Counted from the stretch's first letter, positions 1-11,892 are shown. The stretch: 64,000 bases of DNA from Tupaia tana (GCA_026018925.1 JAKSZU010000006.1:131295592-131359591), one strand, 5' to 3'. Made by a program: numbers and translations. Notes: generated by a model from the letters alone, not told the origin.

Positions 1-75
1 GAGGCCTCAGGACACAAACTTAGTACCTTCCCATGTGGTCCAGCATTGTAAGGTGTTGCATTACTGCTGTACCAC
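1..75 (-). mobile_element. Class 4 SINE, head fragment cut by window edge
   Basis: The stretch reads like the 5' end of the class 4 SINE in reverse complement (CTTCCCATGTGG, then GTTGCATTACTGCTGTACCA), matching the better preserved minus copy at 48730-48983. The body and tail would lie left of the window. Confidence 0.6.
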
Positions 76-120
76 TGTCTACATCCTCCCTCCCCTTGTT
101 CTATTAAAATGCCCACTCTA

Positions 121-550
121 AGCTTGTAAACCGACATCAATACACTGTCCAGTGTTTGCATAAATGTTCTATCTGCCTGGCTTTTGGGCTTTGTCTCTTT
201 TGCCAATTCTTCTCACTGCTTCCAGGGCTGACTTTGGCAGGCGGACTTCAGCACTTGTGGATTTGTCCATCAACTGGGATCTTTAAATGCTGCCATAGAG
301 GGAATTCGTGTAAATGGATAGCTGAGGTGAGCACATAGGATTTACAATCATTTGAGAGTTACACATTGTCTTAAAAATAAGAGAATGTTTAGTCAAATAC
401 TAATGTAAGTGTGACAGTTCTTTATGAAAAGAACTGAAGCTAGTTATGACAGAAGGCAGCCCGATTTGTATTTTAGTAATATGAAAAACTACTCATTGAA
501 AAGCCATATTAGCTGATAAAATGCTAGCCAGTTGTCCTTATCTGTGAATT
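121..550. other. Unique sequence, nothing recognised
   Basis: No repeat family, RNA fold or convincing exon is seen. The only open frame (156-338, 60 codons) has no recognisable similarity. Confidence 0.5.
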
Positions 551-612
551 CTCTCTCTCTTTATATATATATATATAATACAAATATAATATTTAATATA
601 TAATTATATATT

Positions 613-655
<43 letters not shown>
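551..655. repeat. (TA)n microsatellite
   Basis: Long runs of TA/TATAT broken by AATATAAT variants. It abuts the minus-strand SINE at 664, so it may have grown in that element's A-rich tail. Confidence 0.9.
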
Positions 656-658
<3 letters not shown>

Positions 659-663
659 GTATT

Positions 664-906
664 TAAATTTCTATAGATTACGTGCAATCACTGGAGAGAA
701 AGATGAGAGAGAGAGACAGGGAAAGTGACAAAGCACTCCCTAGAAGGATAGCTTCACCCTAACCCCTTCTCCATTCTCCTCTTGGGATTTTGGGCACACA
801 TGCAAACATGCCCTGTGTGTTACACAAGCTCCCAGGTCCGGGCTTGAACCACACAGTTGGTCGTGTAGGACCTAGCTGCCTTAATCACCATGCCACTTAG
901 CTGGCC
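664..906 (-). mobile_element. Class 2 tRNA-derived SINE
   Basis: Reverse-complement body with GAGAGAGACAGGGAAAGTGA, CCCCTTCTCCATTCTCCTC, GGGATTTTGGGCACAC and the head CACCATGCCACTTAGCTGGCCC. Divergent, with the B box decayed to GGCTTGAACC on this strand, so an old copy. Confidence 0.85.
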
Positions 907-2018
907 CTGTCTTTATTTTAATGACTTACAGAAAGTTTATTTAGAAAGATGTTCAAATAAAGAATTGGAAGCTGGGACTGAGATCGTAGTGTTTCCTAAA
1001 TAAGAAAACCATGAAAATTCTGAACTATTTCCTTTTACATACTCTATAAAAATTGTGAGTTTACACTTTAAGCAGGTTCACCACCCCCCTACTTTCATGT
1101 AAAGAAGTCCTAAAGTTGATTTCTCTTTATTATGGGGGGATGTTATATGCTGTTCTGTTTATTCACCTTCATAATAATCACATAATCCTTCTGAAATAAT
1201 TGTAATGCACTGCTTCTAAAATAACCTAAAATAGACTTTATAACTTCACAAAATTTATAAGGTCGTTTCCTATTCCATTCTCATTTTATAGTTCAGTAAA
1301 GTGGAATGGGACAGACTATGATTTTGGTGTAGTTTCTCCAGTTATCTCCCAGTAACAATAAGGTAGAAAGAGATAGCATTGCTTTCCTTCTAGAAATTTC
1401 AGCCACTTGATGCAGTACTTGAGCATGTCACTCATGTTCCCTTTAAGGAATAAAAAGCTGGAACCATGATTTTCACCCCCAATCCATCCTCTGTTCATTT
1501 CTTAGGGTAAGTGGCTATTAAAGGGCCAGGCACAAGAGCAGGCACACAATAGACACGAGTTCATTTCTCTTTTCTTCACTTTCAGGTACAGAATTCCAAA
1601 AGACTCTGAAGAGAATTCACTCCCCACCCCCCTAAAACATCACATCCAGCAAGGTGCCAGACCAGGTATCCTGTCACACTTGGGAAGGCTCATTTTGTCC
1701 CTTACCTAGAGCATAAAAACATCCTACCATGTGTCAGGGCAAAACTTGAGAGGTTGCCAGAATATATTAGGAAGTTTTCCAGTTTTTGAATATGTTAATG
1801 ACCATGGAATTACATTGTGTAGATCAACCCAAAAAATACTATTTAAGGAAACAGAATCTACAAACAATGCATTTAATTAGCCTTCTTAAAATTTTCAATA
1901 TATAGGCCATTCCTAAATCACATTAGAGATTAAAGTTCACAAAAAGCAAATTGAATCTTAAAATTGTAATCGAATACAGGCTAAATAAGTGCTGATTTTA
2001 GAACTATATCTCTAGTTC
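907..2018. other. Unique sequence, nothing recognised
   Basis: About 1.1 kb without a recognised repeat. A short GGGCCAGGCACAAGAGCAGG stretch near 1520 could be an L2/MIR scrap, but it is too short to call. No supported exon. Confidence 0.45.
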
Positions 2019-2020
2019 TG

Positions 2021-2287
2021 GGGCCACCAGATGGAATAGTGGTTATGTCACTGGACTCCCGCATGGGCGACCACAGTTTGAGTCCTGGACCCAGTTTTAA
2101 ACTTACACTGGGTGCATGTGCATGCATGCCCAAGATCCTGGGAGGAGAATGGAAGAGGGGAGATTGCAGTGTGGCTATCCTCCCGGGGGCATGATTTCTA
2201 ACTTCCCCTCTCACTGTCTCTGTCTCTCTCTCTCTTTGGTGAGCACATGTGCCCTAAGGCAAAAACCTCTACAGAAAAAAAAAAAAA
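2021..2287 (+). mobile_element. tRNA-derived SINE, old class 1b
   Basis: GGGCCACCAGATGGAATAGTGG head, decayed B box GTTTGAGTCC, body CATGCCCAAGATCC and GAGGAGAATGG, CT-rich tract, then GCAAAAACCTCT and an A tail. Flanking GAACTAT motifs on both sides hint at a degraded target-site duplication. Confidence 0.9.
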
Positions 2288-2289
2288 GG

Positions 2290-4960
2290 AACTATGGTTC
2301 TTTATGAGAACTATAGAGTTGAAAATATAATGCCTTATATAGCTTAGTTGATTAATAATAGAGAATTAGAAATAGTTAAGTCCCCCAAAATGACAAGTAC
2401 TAAAAAGTTTAAAATATAGTTTTTTTTTTTAAAGAGGGTGTGGTTAGCTGAGCAGGCTTTAAATTATACGTACATGCTGCCAGTGTTTATATTAAAAGTT
2501 TGGATTTGTGATACATTTGTCAGTTCAAATGCAAACACACAAACCTCATATTTAAACAGTTTCTTGTATGTTGAAAATCTTCGGACTGGTGCAGCAGCAA
2601 CAAACCTCTTCTGGGAAAGGGAAAATCCAATTAGGAAAAAAATAGAAGGAGATTTTCTATTGACCACTAGATGTCAGTACCGAACTGGCAAAACATCTGT
2701 ACCGGCGTGCTCTTAGACAACATGCTATTAATTTATAATAAAAGGTATCTGACAGCTTTATTCTGATGAATTATGGGAATCCAAAGCATAATTCCCAGCC
2801 TTTGGTTTATAAATTGTCATTGATTTTAATGTTCTTTGTAAAGTTGTGGCATGCAACAAATTTTCCTGCCAAGAGCTGTTAAATAAATAGTCATCCTTTG
2901 CTCTGAGTAGTACATTGAACTTGTTAGACTGATGAGCAGAACCAATTGATGGTTATCCATAAACCATTTATGACAGAATGCACAGCAGCAATTCAAACAA
3001 TTATTGAATGCATTCATTATATATTTTTTTTAAAATCTCAAGTGAACCAAAAGGAATTTCGCAGGTAATAGACAGTAGCAATGCCACACAATTCTTTATG
3101 AGAGACTTCCTGATTGACAGGTGACTAGAATTGTTGTAGGATTTGCTGAGGGCTCATCAAACCTCGCTGGAATTATTTGGTTTTCTCTATTGTGTGATTT
3201 GGCATCCCAAAAGTATATTGCATGCCTTTTCTAAAGAAAGATGGTTATTGTAAAGACAGAAGCTTTTGTTCATGTAAAGATCTCTTACAAACTGGCATCC
3301 GAACAAAAGGAAGCTTCTGCCCGAGATATCACTTCAGCGCATTTGGAGATGCAGTGTATGTACGTGGAAGCATGAAATTTGGAGGTCTGTGATGACCATT
3401 AAGCCCTTAATCACTTTTCAGCAGAGGTTCTTTCTCCTGCGAGAATTCTCCACTGGCCTCACGCTGTAGTGTTTGATTTCACTCTGAAGACACTTAACAT
3501 CCTCGGCGGTTTTCAGAAGGACCATCATTCGCCTTTGTTCTTTGTTTGAAACTGTCCTGCGTGCTCTGTTGCTATGTCAGGGACCACCTCTACTTCCCAG
3601 AAGTGGCTGTCTTTCAGGGATGTAGCCTCAAGTCTGTTGTTTGTACAATGTTTTAAGACTTCTTTGGGATTAAAGCGAAGTGACCTACGCATGTAAAATT
3701 CTGTTAATGGTGCTGTTTGTGAAAGTACACCAGCGAACTACCTTTAGGCACTGTTAAGTAGTGAAATAGGACATTAAAGACTGAGGAGTCGACTCTAATG
3801 TTCTAGCCTTGATTTCTTTTTTCTGAAATCAGTTTATTGCCCTAAATGTTGTGAGATGACAGCAATGCCCATGCTGGAAACGTCCCCCTGGTTTCTCTTC
3901 GAAAGAGAGAAATCCACAGACTGAGGATGTCTGACTTCATTCCGAATTCCTTCACAAATTGAAAGATAGTTTTTCATTTAGTGCTGTTGCCTTCAGATTT
4001 AAAAATAAAAGATTTTTTAAGAAAAAAAAAACATTAGGAAGACTGAGAGCTTGATACACATATGGCTGCCTTTTACAAGTCATTATGATCTGTCATATAA
4101 ATACTGTATTTACTGACATTTCAAAATGTGGACTTAATCTCCACACACATTTATTTTTTTAATAGTTGCTTTTCGTTGCAAGCTGAATCCAACAAATAAC
4201 ATTAGCAAACATGCAACATGGTCCTCAGGTTCAACTATCAATGTCATTACTCTTTAAAAAGCTCAAAGACAGTAGAGTTCAGAGTGTAAGCATTTAAACC
4301 TAAATTGAATTAAATTAAATTGAGTTGGGTGGAAAGTTAGTGAGAGGAGTCATTCTAAGTGCTGATACAATTTTTCAGTGTAAGGGATGAATGGAGGCTG
4401 TGTGCTGCGGTATATTTTCACAAAGCTATTTTAATACCAGTTCCTTTACCTAAATCTCAGACTTTTGCCATCTCTTATATTTATCAACTGTGAGACCCCT
4501 TGGGCTGCATTAATTAGCTGCGGTAGCCTTTCAAACAGCGAGCATTACTCTGTGCAGTTACCGCAGTGTTTAAAAATTTATATTCTTTGTCCAACATTGT
4601 GACCACCTGTGACTAATCAAGTTTGATATATAGACTCAGCTGCTCTTTCTGTGCCCAGGGTCACTCAAAAGGACTGTACCTTGGGCTAATATTTCTGGGG
4701 ACCGTGGGCACAGGGAAAAAAAATGGGTGTGGGGAAAAAGGGATGGAGTGGAATGAGAGTTTTGCAGAATTTTATTGAACACTTGTGAAGTAGTCTTAAT
4801 AATTTTTACTTAAGTAAAATATCCATATAATTCCCTTAAGGTAAGTATTGCAAAAAATAGTGCATCCTTTAAGTGGCACAGGCTAAGAAAAATTACTGAT
4901 CAATTGTAGAGAAGAAAAGTAATTGTGAATTCTTTCTGACGGACTAAAATAGGCACTTTT
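2290..4960. other. SINE-free unique block, candidate conserved non-coding DNA
   Basis: About 2.7 kb without any lineage SINE or recognised repeat, in a window where SINEs otherwise occur about every 1.1 kb. It has complex sequence with scattered CpGs (3300-3600) and homeodomain-like TAATTAG near 4511. It contains the hairpin-forming sequences at 3256-3319 and 4518-4566. No open frame looks coding (longest is 92 codons at 2438-2716, no similarity recognised). A regulatory role is inference only. Confidence 0.4.
3256..3319. other. Imperfect inverted repeat / hairpin candidate
   Basis: CAGAAGCTTTTGTTC is followed after about 30 bases by GAACAAAAGGAAGCTTCTG, its reverse complement apart from a 4-base bulge. 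The loop holds a second near-palindrome, GTAAAGATCTCTTAC. Confidence 0.55.
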
Positions 4961-4964
4961 CAAT

Positions 4965-5650
4965 CAATTTATTCATATAGTCACTGGGTATATGTCGACA
5001 AGCTAGGTAATATTTCTGGCACTGGGATTGTAGCCATGGAGAGACATTTGTTTTCCCTCATGGAGCTTGTGTTCTATGGAGAAAGAAAATGAACAAATGC
5101 ATATATAAGAAGTCATTGGGGTGGCAAGCGCCAAGGCAAAAAGTGAAACAGGTTAAGAAATGTGAGAATGATGCCAATCTGATTGTGTGCTCTTTTAGAG
5201 AGAAGTCCCTTTGATAAACATTGTAACAAAGTGGGGGACTGATCCCAGTTGATAACTCAGGGAGGAGCATTCCAGGCGAGGAAACGCCACTGTAAAGGCC
5301 CTGACACAGCAGCAGGCTGGTGTGTGAGAGTAAGCACAGAGAAGCTAGCGTGTTCGCCGTGTGGGAGGGAGGGAAATTCCTGGCGTGTCAGGTGGGAGAC
5401 ATATGAGGGAACGTGGTCACATCCTGCAGAACCTGATGGGACAATGTAAGGCCTCCAGTTTTTCATATACAGAGAGTAGGAAGGAAAGGGGAACTGACTT
5501 GCTTGTAAAGGATTATTCTGTTGTTCTGTGAACGTGGTGGGGTAGGAGGCAAGGGGACAGATAGAGAGATCTGCTGGGAAGTTATAATCATCCAGGCAAG
5601 ACATGATGGTGGCTAGGCCAGTAGGTAGTGAGAAAAGGCCAGCTTCTGGA
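4965..5650 (-). mobile_element. L2 LINE fragment (3' part)
   Basis: Reverse orientation of L2. The 3' end is recognisable as TCTGGCACTGGGATTGTAGCC and CCCTCATGGAGCTTGTGTTCT. The upstream L2 part is GAGCATTCCAGGCGAGG, AAAGGCCCTGACACAGC and AATCATCCAGGCAAGACATG. It is continued at 5960-6280 after a class 4 SINE. Confidence 0.75.
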
Positions 5651-5654
5651 GTGT

Positions 5655-5957
5655 GTATATCTATATATGCATTTCTTTCTTTCTCTCTCTCTATATATAT
5701 AATAAATATATATTACATATATTTATAAATCTATCTCTTCTATAGGAGAGAGAGACAGACAGAAGTGAGAGAGAGAGAGAGAGAGATAGGCACTCCCAAC
5801 AGGGGTCTTCATGTTGCATTCTGCTCCCACCCCCAACCTCCAGCTTCAGACAGCCCAGATCATGGGCATGCATGTGCATGGTGTGTACAGAGTACCTCAA
5901 AAACGGGACCCAGAACTTTTCCATGTGGGTCCAGTGGCATGACAATTGACCCACCAT
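5655..5957 (-). mobile_element. Class 4 SINE inserted in L2
   Basis: Minus-strand class 4: AT/CT-rich tail (5655-5760), GA-rich tract, CAACAGGGGTCTTCATG, CAGCCCAGATCATGGGCATG, CTTTTCCATGTGGGTCC. L2 sequence resumes immediately to the right, so the SINE interrupted it. Confidence 0.75.
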
Positions 5958-6285
5958 AAAATCCCATCTGGATATAAGTTCAAAGGAGAGTCAGCCAGAT
6001 TTGGCTGATGAATTGGAATAGGATTTGAGAAGAAGGGGAGAGTTAAGGGTGAGTACAGTTTTGCTTTGAGCAACTTTGTAGGTGCTGGCGCTGTTTGCAG
6101 AGTTGGGAAACACTGGAGGGGGTCAGGTTTGAAGGAGGAAAGAGAATCAGGAGATGTGGAATGGCTGGTGGATACACAATCTTGAATTTAGGGGCAGCAT
6201 CAGGTTTTACCAGTTTAGAGCTACTGCATGTCAGGGGACTGAATGAGATGGTTTGGGAGGGAACATAGAAGAACAATGGAGCTTG
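5958..6285 (-). mobile_element. L2 LINE fragment, continuation
   Basis: Continues the reverse-oriented L2 (TTTGGCTGATGAATTGG, TTTGAGCAACTTTG, GGAAACACTGGAGGGGG), in the expected order after the segment left of the SINE. Confidence 0.65.
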
Positions 6286-6372
6286 AGAGCATGCTGCCGA
6301 GTAGAAGAAGAAAACCCAGCAAAGGAGACTGAGGCTGAATATTAGGAAAGGGTTATCCTTGAAGAATGCTGC

Positions 6373-6545
6373 TCACAGTGTGGTCTGTGGACTTTGGGCC
6401 TCTGGATGGTCTGGGAAGCTTTCAGAAATGTAAATTCTCACATCTCACCGAGACCTACTGAATAAGAATCTCCAGAGGTGGGCCTCAGGAATCTGTGGGC
6501 TAACAAGCTCTCCAGGGGATTTTTATACAGAGTGCAGTCAAAAAC
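6373..6545 (+). mobile_element. MER5A (hAT-Charlie non-autonomous DNA transposon)
   Basis: Diagnostic blocks in order: GTGGTCTGTGGAC, GAAATGTAAATTCTCA, GAGACCTACTGAATAAGAATCTC, GGGCCTCAGGAATCTGTG, AACAAGCTCTCCAGG. This is a non-coding ancient mammalian element. Confidence 0.85.
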
Positions 6546-6587
6546 AGGAGGTGTTTCAGGAGTATCAAATGAATAAGTGAACATTTT

Positions 6588-6749
6588 TTTAAGAATTATT
6601 TTATTTAACTTTACTGGTTTATTTAAATTTGACCAGAGAGGGAGGGAGGGAGGGAGGGAGGGAGAGAGAGATGCCAGGTCTGGGACTTGAACCACTGCTG
6701 ACCATGTGGGAGTCCAACGCTGTTAACCACCATGCTACCTGTAGGCCCC
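6588..6749 (-). mobile_element. Class 3 short SINE
   Basis: Short monomer: T-rich tail, (GGGA)n tract at 6640-6668, then GCCAGGTCTGGGACTTGAAC and CACCATGCTACCTGTAGGCCC. It lacks the G+C-rich body of class 1/2. Confidence 0.8.
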
Positions 6750-6795
6750 AATGAGCATTATTGGAAGGAGTCAGTTTTCATATTCAAATGATTTC

Positions 6796-7036
6796 CTTTT
6801 TTTTTAAATAGCCAGAGGGCACATGTACTCACTAAAGAGAGAGACAAAGAGGAAGAAAGCACACACCAGTGTGGTTGCACTTCAGTCCTTTCTCCTCCAT
6901 TTCTCCATCCCGTTGGGATTTTGGACACATGTGCACACAGTCTGGTATGTTTTTCAAGCCAAAGGGGCCACGATTCCAACTGCAGGCAGCCATGTGGGAT
7001 CTAGCTCCCTTAACCACTAGGCTAAGGAGCTGGCCC
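6796..7036 (-). mobile_element. Class 2 SINE
   Basis: AGAGGGCACATGTACTCAC tail side, CCTTTCTCCTCCATTTCTCC, GGGATTTTGGACACATGTGC, head CTTAACCACTAGGCTAAGGAGCTGGCCC in reverse orientation. Confidence 0.85.
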
Positions 7037-7039
7037 ACA

Positions 7040-9325
7040 CTTACTTCATTGCTAAAATATAATACTTTTTTTAGAAAGCAGGGCACTCTAGTACTAGAGT
7101 TTGGGGCTCTATAACCCCCAAATGAGTTCAAAGATCCAAAGTGATCAGCTAATAAATATTATCAGTGAAAGCATCAGTAGTATGTATCAAGATATATATC
7201 ATCACTGATTAAAGAACTATTTGAATTCTAGATCAGCTCCTGGTGAGTCTTAATCTTCCTCAATAAAAGATAATAAAAATAGTGGCTGACCTCCCCAAGC
7301 TCCTGGTTTCATCCCCTTATACCCTGTAAATGCCATGACTTTATTCTTAGATCAGATAGCATGGAGAAATCGTTGACCTGGGGCATGGATCGAATTGCAT
7401 TATTTTTGGTGTGAGAGTACAGGTTGTGGCCTGACTAGATTTCTAGCCTATAGGTTGCCCTTCATCACGCAGCAGTGAAGAATGAAAATCAACAGAGCTT
7501 TCCCCAGCCTGCTGCTTAAGCAGCTGCTAACAGGCTGAGACTGCCCGGCCTCATTAACCCATTAGGTGCTGCTTTAGCCCAGGAGTAATTCTTAATGAGG
7601 TTGTAGCATCATAGGTAACCCAGATAGGCACCGACATGTTGGGGCATTAATGTAAGACCCTTTAATGTGGGGCCTATAATGGAGTTATTTTATGTCAGAA
7701 ACAGATCCATCAGAGAGCACTCTTAAGGCACGTAAAGCAAATGATACTACTACCATCTGTGAATCTACAGTGCTTTAAAAACATTAGAAATCAAAATTTC
7801 GGGAGGAATTGGGAGGTTTGCCATTTTCTCAGACATTGTGTCCTCCCTAATTAGCAACTCTATTCTGGAGAATAGGGAACAAGCGGGAGTGTAGTCTTAG
7901 ACTGAACGGTAACAGTGGAAAGCCGTATTGATCCCCTCAAAACTTCCTGGTTCACAATTTTCTTTGGACTGGAAGATAATGATTACATGCAAAAAACAAA
8001 CCAAACTAAAACAAAACCAAACAAAATAAGCAACAAAACCCAAAATACCCCTATTTCTTTATAGCCTAGAAGCAATAAAACTTCTGTTTGTGTCAACGAA
8101 GAATTTTAGAACTATGTAAGATTTTGAAAGCAAACTTTGCCATGTACCTGACCACAGATACCCTGGCTGGGGGAGGGATTTTTAAGGCCTCAGACTAATG
8201 TGTGTGGTGGCTGAGTGTTTGACAAGACTAATAGGCCCAGAATGTCTCCATCCCTAAAGTCTTGGCAATTCTCCTTTATTCCAAGTCGCTTGTATTGGAG
8301 AAAATAATTACATTCTAACTCTCCTATTACTTTCATGTATCTCTTCTGTCTTTCTGTTCTAATCAGATCTCTACGAATATCTGAATTAAAAGAAAATTAA
8401 AAAGCGCTGTCATTCTTTATTGTCACATTATATTAAAGGGGAAAAGCCATGCTTTTACATTTTCTCTGTTCAAGAAGATGCTGAATAAGGGTTGCCATCC
8501 ATTCCTAGAAGCAGAAACACTATTAAAATTTTAGATTGTAATCTAATAAAATTTCATCTTATCCTATTGCTTTTCTAAACCACCCCCCAGCAATCATGCA
8601 CATAGTATCTAAGGCTAAGAAAAAAGGAGTTCATATATTGCATAAGTGTTTTCCAATAAATTTTTTAAAACTTGGAGGAGATGGGAAGGGGGGGTGGTGC
8701 TTCATGTAATTTTATAGGACCTCTGAGGCCCAGAGTTTTTAAGTAATCTTTTTTGATGTTTTTAGACAGACCATTAAGCTGAGGATAAAAGTCCCTGTGT
8801 TCAATATCTGGATACATTAAGCATTAGGTTTAAAATTTACAGCTTTCATTTTGACAAGGAAAATGACACGTTTGGTCTCAAGTGCTACCTTGAACTGTTT
8901 TTCAACACCGAGACAGGTTGTCGGGCTGAGGCTGAAGGTCTGTGCACTTGGTCCCTGAGAGACTCTATGAGGTAAACTGCTCCAGCTCATTGGAAATGCT
9001 GACCGAATCCTGGGCAATAGGCTGGTACCTGGTGGGGCAATGGCAGAAAGCCATTGGGATCCTCATACCCCCGTGGGGTGAGGACTGATAGAATGCCTGC
9101 TATGTGAATGTCATTGACATAAAAAAGGAAAGGAATGTGCCAGCCAAAGTGACACCAATATAAATAGGTGGACTTTAAATACATTTCATTTTTCATCTAC
9201 CCTTAAGAGATTCTTTGGTGGAGCCCTTCTTCCTCTGACATGCCGAACTGCATTTAAGGAATAGGACTTGTGAGATCTGTTTGAACTAAGTGATGGGCAA
9301 AGGTAGGGGATGGAGGGAAAGTGGG
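7040..9325. other. SINE-free unique block with palindromic core
   Basis: About 2.3 kb with no recognised repeat except an A/C-rich run (7985-8045). The 7440-7790 part has balanced composition and clustered inverted repeats (7505-7600), and looks like conserved non-coding DNA. No supported exon. Confidence 0.4.
7505..7600. other. Nested palindromes in candidate regulatory DNA
   Basis: CAGCCTG (7505-7511), a perfect 12-bp palindrome CTGCTTAAGCAG (7512-7523), then CAGGCTG (7531-7537). Next comes a 9-bp inverted pair CCTCATTAA (7549-7557) and TTAATGAGG (7592-7600). The TAATGAG/CTCATTA cores resemble homeodomain sites. Function is inferred only. Confidence 0.5.
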
Positions 9326-9329
9326 GAGG

Positions 9330-9600
9330 CCATTCTGCGCCATAGGATAGATGATGAGGGAAATGAGAGAAGAGGATGGTGTGATCAGGGGAGGCAACTG
9401 TTAGCAGAACCATTGGTAGAGATGTAACTCTCCTGCTTCCTCCCTCCCCAACATCAGAAAGGAGGCAGAAGAGGTAGTGTGGAAGAAGTGGAAAGGATTT
9501 TGTAAGGTAGGATAAGGATTGTGATTTTAGCTTGAAGACAATGAATGGAAATGACAAGAATAGATGTTTGATTTGGGAAAACCAGTACTACTTCCAGGTG
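9330..9600 (-). mobile_element. L2 LINE fragment
   Basis: Reverse-oriented L2 remnant (AGGTAGTGTGGAAGAAGTGG, AAAGGATTTTGTAAGGTAGG). It is interrupted by the SINE at 9617-9890 and resumes to about 10170 with GTGATCCAGTGATCCAGG and GGGATTGGGTGATGGATGTGG. Confidence 0.5.
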
Positions 9601-9906
9601 AAGAACAGACTCAGGGGGACCAGCAGTTAGCGTAATGGCTATGTCGCTGAACTCCCATGTAGCCAACCACAGTTCGAGTCCCAGACCTGGTGGCTTAAAC
9701 TCACACTGGGCGCGTGTGCGTGCGTGCCCAAGATCTTGAGAGGAGAATGGAGGAGAAGGGATTGTGGCGTGGCCATCCCCCCCAGGCGGGTGATTTCTTG
9801 CTTCCTATCTCTCTGTCTCTCTCTGTCTTTCTGGTGAGCACACGCACCCTACAGCAAAAACCTCTACAAAAAGAAGAAGAAGAAGAAGAAAAGAACAGAC
9901 TCAGGG
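9601..9906 (+). mobile_element. Class 1b SINE with 16-bp target-site duplication
   Basis: Element 9617-9890, flanked by identical copies of AAGAACAGACTCAGGG at 9601-9616 and 9891-9906. A box TAGCGTAATGG and B box GTTCGAGTCC are intact; the body is GCGTGTGCGTGCGTGCCC. The tail is an (AAG)n run. It inserted into L2. Confidence 0.95.
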
Positions 9907-10175
9907 TGGGGGCAACCCTGGGGCTCAAAGCCCAGCCTGAAGGTGATCCAGTGATCCAGGAGAGAGGTGATGAGCTGGTGGAGTGCTACCCCAGGCTGGG
10001 AGAATTGTCATCATAGCCACAAAGGTGGTGTGGAGTGGGTAGTTACATGCAGTACTCCCATTGGACCTGATGGGATTGGGTGATGGATGTGGAGGGTGAG
10101 GAAACGGGTCGTGTGTTTTCTTCCTTTTCTCAGTTACCTGAAGAAGTGACAGGCAGGAGAGAATGGTATCCTCCA
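9907..10175 (-). mobile_element. L2 LINE fragment, continuation
   Basis: AGCCTGAAGGTGATCCAGTG, CAAAGGTGGTGTGGAG and GATGGGATTGGGTGATGG continue the reverse L2 after the SINE. Weakly conserved. Confidence 0.45.
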
Positions 10176-10179
10176 GCTA

Positions 10180-11892
10180 ATGGAATGGGGGCTCCTTATT
10201 TTTTTCTTTTTCCCTTTTTTATATTCTTACTTCCCTGCCTTCTCCCTTGTCCTTTTCTCTAAGACCTGAGGGAATAGAATACTGCTACCCTCTGGGTTTC
10301 TTTCTAACCTGCCTGTTTCTGTTTATTGTTTTTTATTTTTTAAAATTTTGTTTTTGCTATGATAATACTACATGATTTATAATATCTTTATTCTATTTAA
10401 AGCACAACTGTAAATTATTTACACACAAAATTTGTAACCTATTTATTCTCTCTTCTCTCTTTCTTTTTCCTTTCTGTTTGCAAATTGGTTCATCCTGACT
10501 TAGATACACTTTAATATATGAAAGATTCACATCTTGTGAATTCTTTTTGTGTGAAGAGCTTGTATCAGTGGCAAATAGTGTGGTTTTGCAAAAGACACCC
10601 ATTTAATTCGACAATTATTCCTGGCACTGTGGTTTTAAACAAACCTTGCATAAGGAAAATATCAAATGACAGCATAGTAAGTCTTAATTGATTTTGATCT
10701 CATGTGGTATCAGATCTATAGTCCAGAATGGACAGACCATACAAGTGGTGTGACTGCAATAAAGGCAGGGTTTGAAAGGAAACTTACTGTGTAGTGTGTA
10801 GGTGGATAGGTCTGCGAAGAGGAGGCTACCAGAGAGTTATGTTTACTTAAAACTTAAATAGCAAGCTTTTCATTTAGCATTAAAATCTGAGAGTTTGTTA
10901 AGAATGATCTAAGGGGCTTGCCTTGAACCTCACCTATCTGCAGAAAAGATAGGAAATTTCAGGTCTCCCCAAATAGTGGTAAGTTCCACTGTACCTCACT
11001 GCCCTTTTACAGGAGGACAAATAATAAAAGGAAATCTACTAAACGTGAAAATGACTACAAATCAAGAACCCCGCCCCCCCCCAGCCTTCCCACCCTGACC
11101 TAGTAACATTATTACAAAAATCATTCATATAGCCTGGGGCCAAGTACTTTTTCCAATAAATAGAATAGAGAAATGTTATCCAAACCCAGAACATTATAAA
11201 AACATCAGAAACACCTACGCTCTCCATTTTGTCTAGCATCATCAAGGCAATGACACAGGATCAATTGCACTAAAAAAAAAAATTCATCATGTGACTGGAT
11301 TGAAGTTTTAAAGCTTTTAATTTCTGGTTTTATTTCCTTTAACTATCTCATGAAGAGGAAGAAGTTGAGAGAAAAAAATAAATATAGTACACTCATATTT
11401 TAAAAAATCTGTAGAACATTCAATATCTGTTCTGGATAAACACATTGGATTATTATCTCAGGCTTTACTCAGAAAAACATGAGTGTGCTTCACGTTACAA
11501 ATGCTGTTCAAATATTTCCCAGAGACATAAAAGAGAAAATATCATCACAAGTAATAAAAGTGCATAAAGGAGAAAGGAAAAAACAGCAAGTATGGCATTT
11601 GGACAGACCAAGTGAGAACAGAGAGAGAGAACAGGAAAGGAGAAAGATCTTAAACATAGTTGTGGGCAATTGATAATATGGAGATTCTCTTCAAAGACTG
11701 GTTTTTATACCATGCTTTGATTCTGTTTTGTCATTTGGCTTTAGCTCTATCAGACCTCTCTGTTCCTTTCTTTTATTTTAGAAATTTGTAAAAGAATTTT
11801 TGTAAATTGCAAATAGAAGCGCTTATAAAAAGAATATTTATAAAAGATATTTAGAATAACTTGAATAACTTGTAAAAGAATAAAAAGTTTTA
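10180..11892. other. Unique AT-rich sequence, nothing recognised
   Basis: About 1.7 kb, T-rich at 10195-10480. No recognised repeat, RNA or exon. The open frames (at most 69 codons) are unremarkable. Confidence 0.45.

Noticed and set aside
2438..2716. 92-codon frame in a repeat-poor block
   Set aside because: No recognised similarity, no initiation context and no splice or conservation evidence available. Left as unique DNA.
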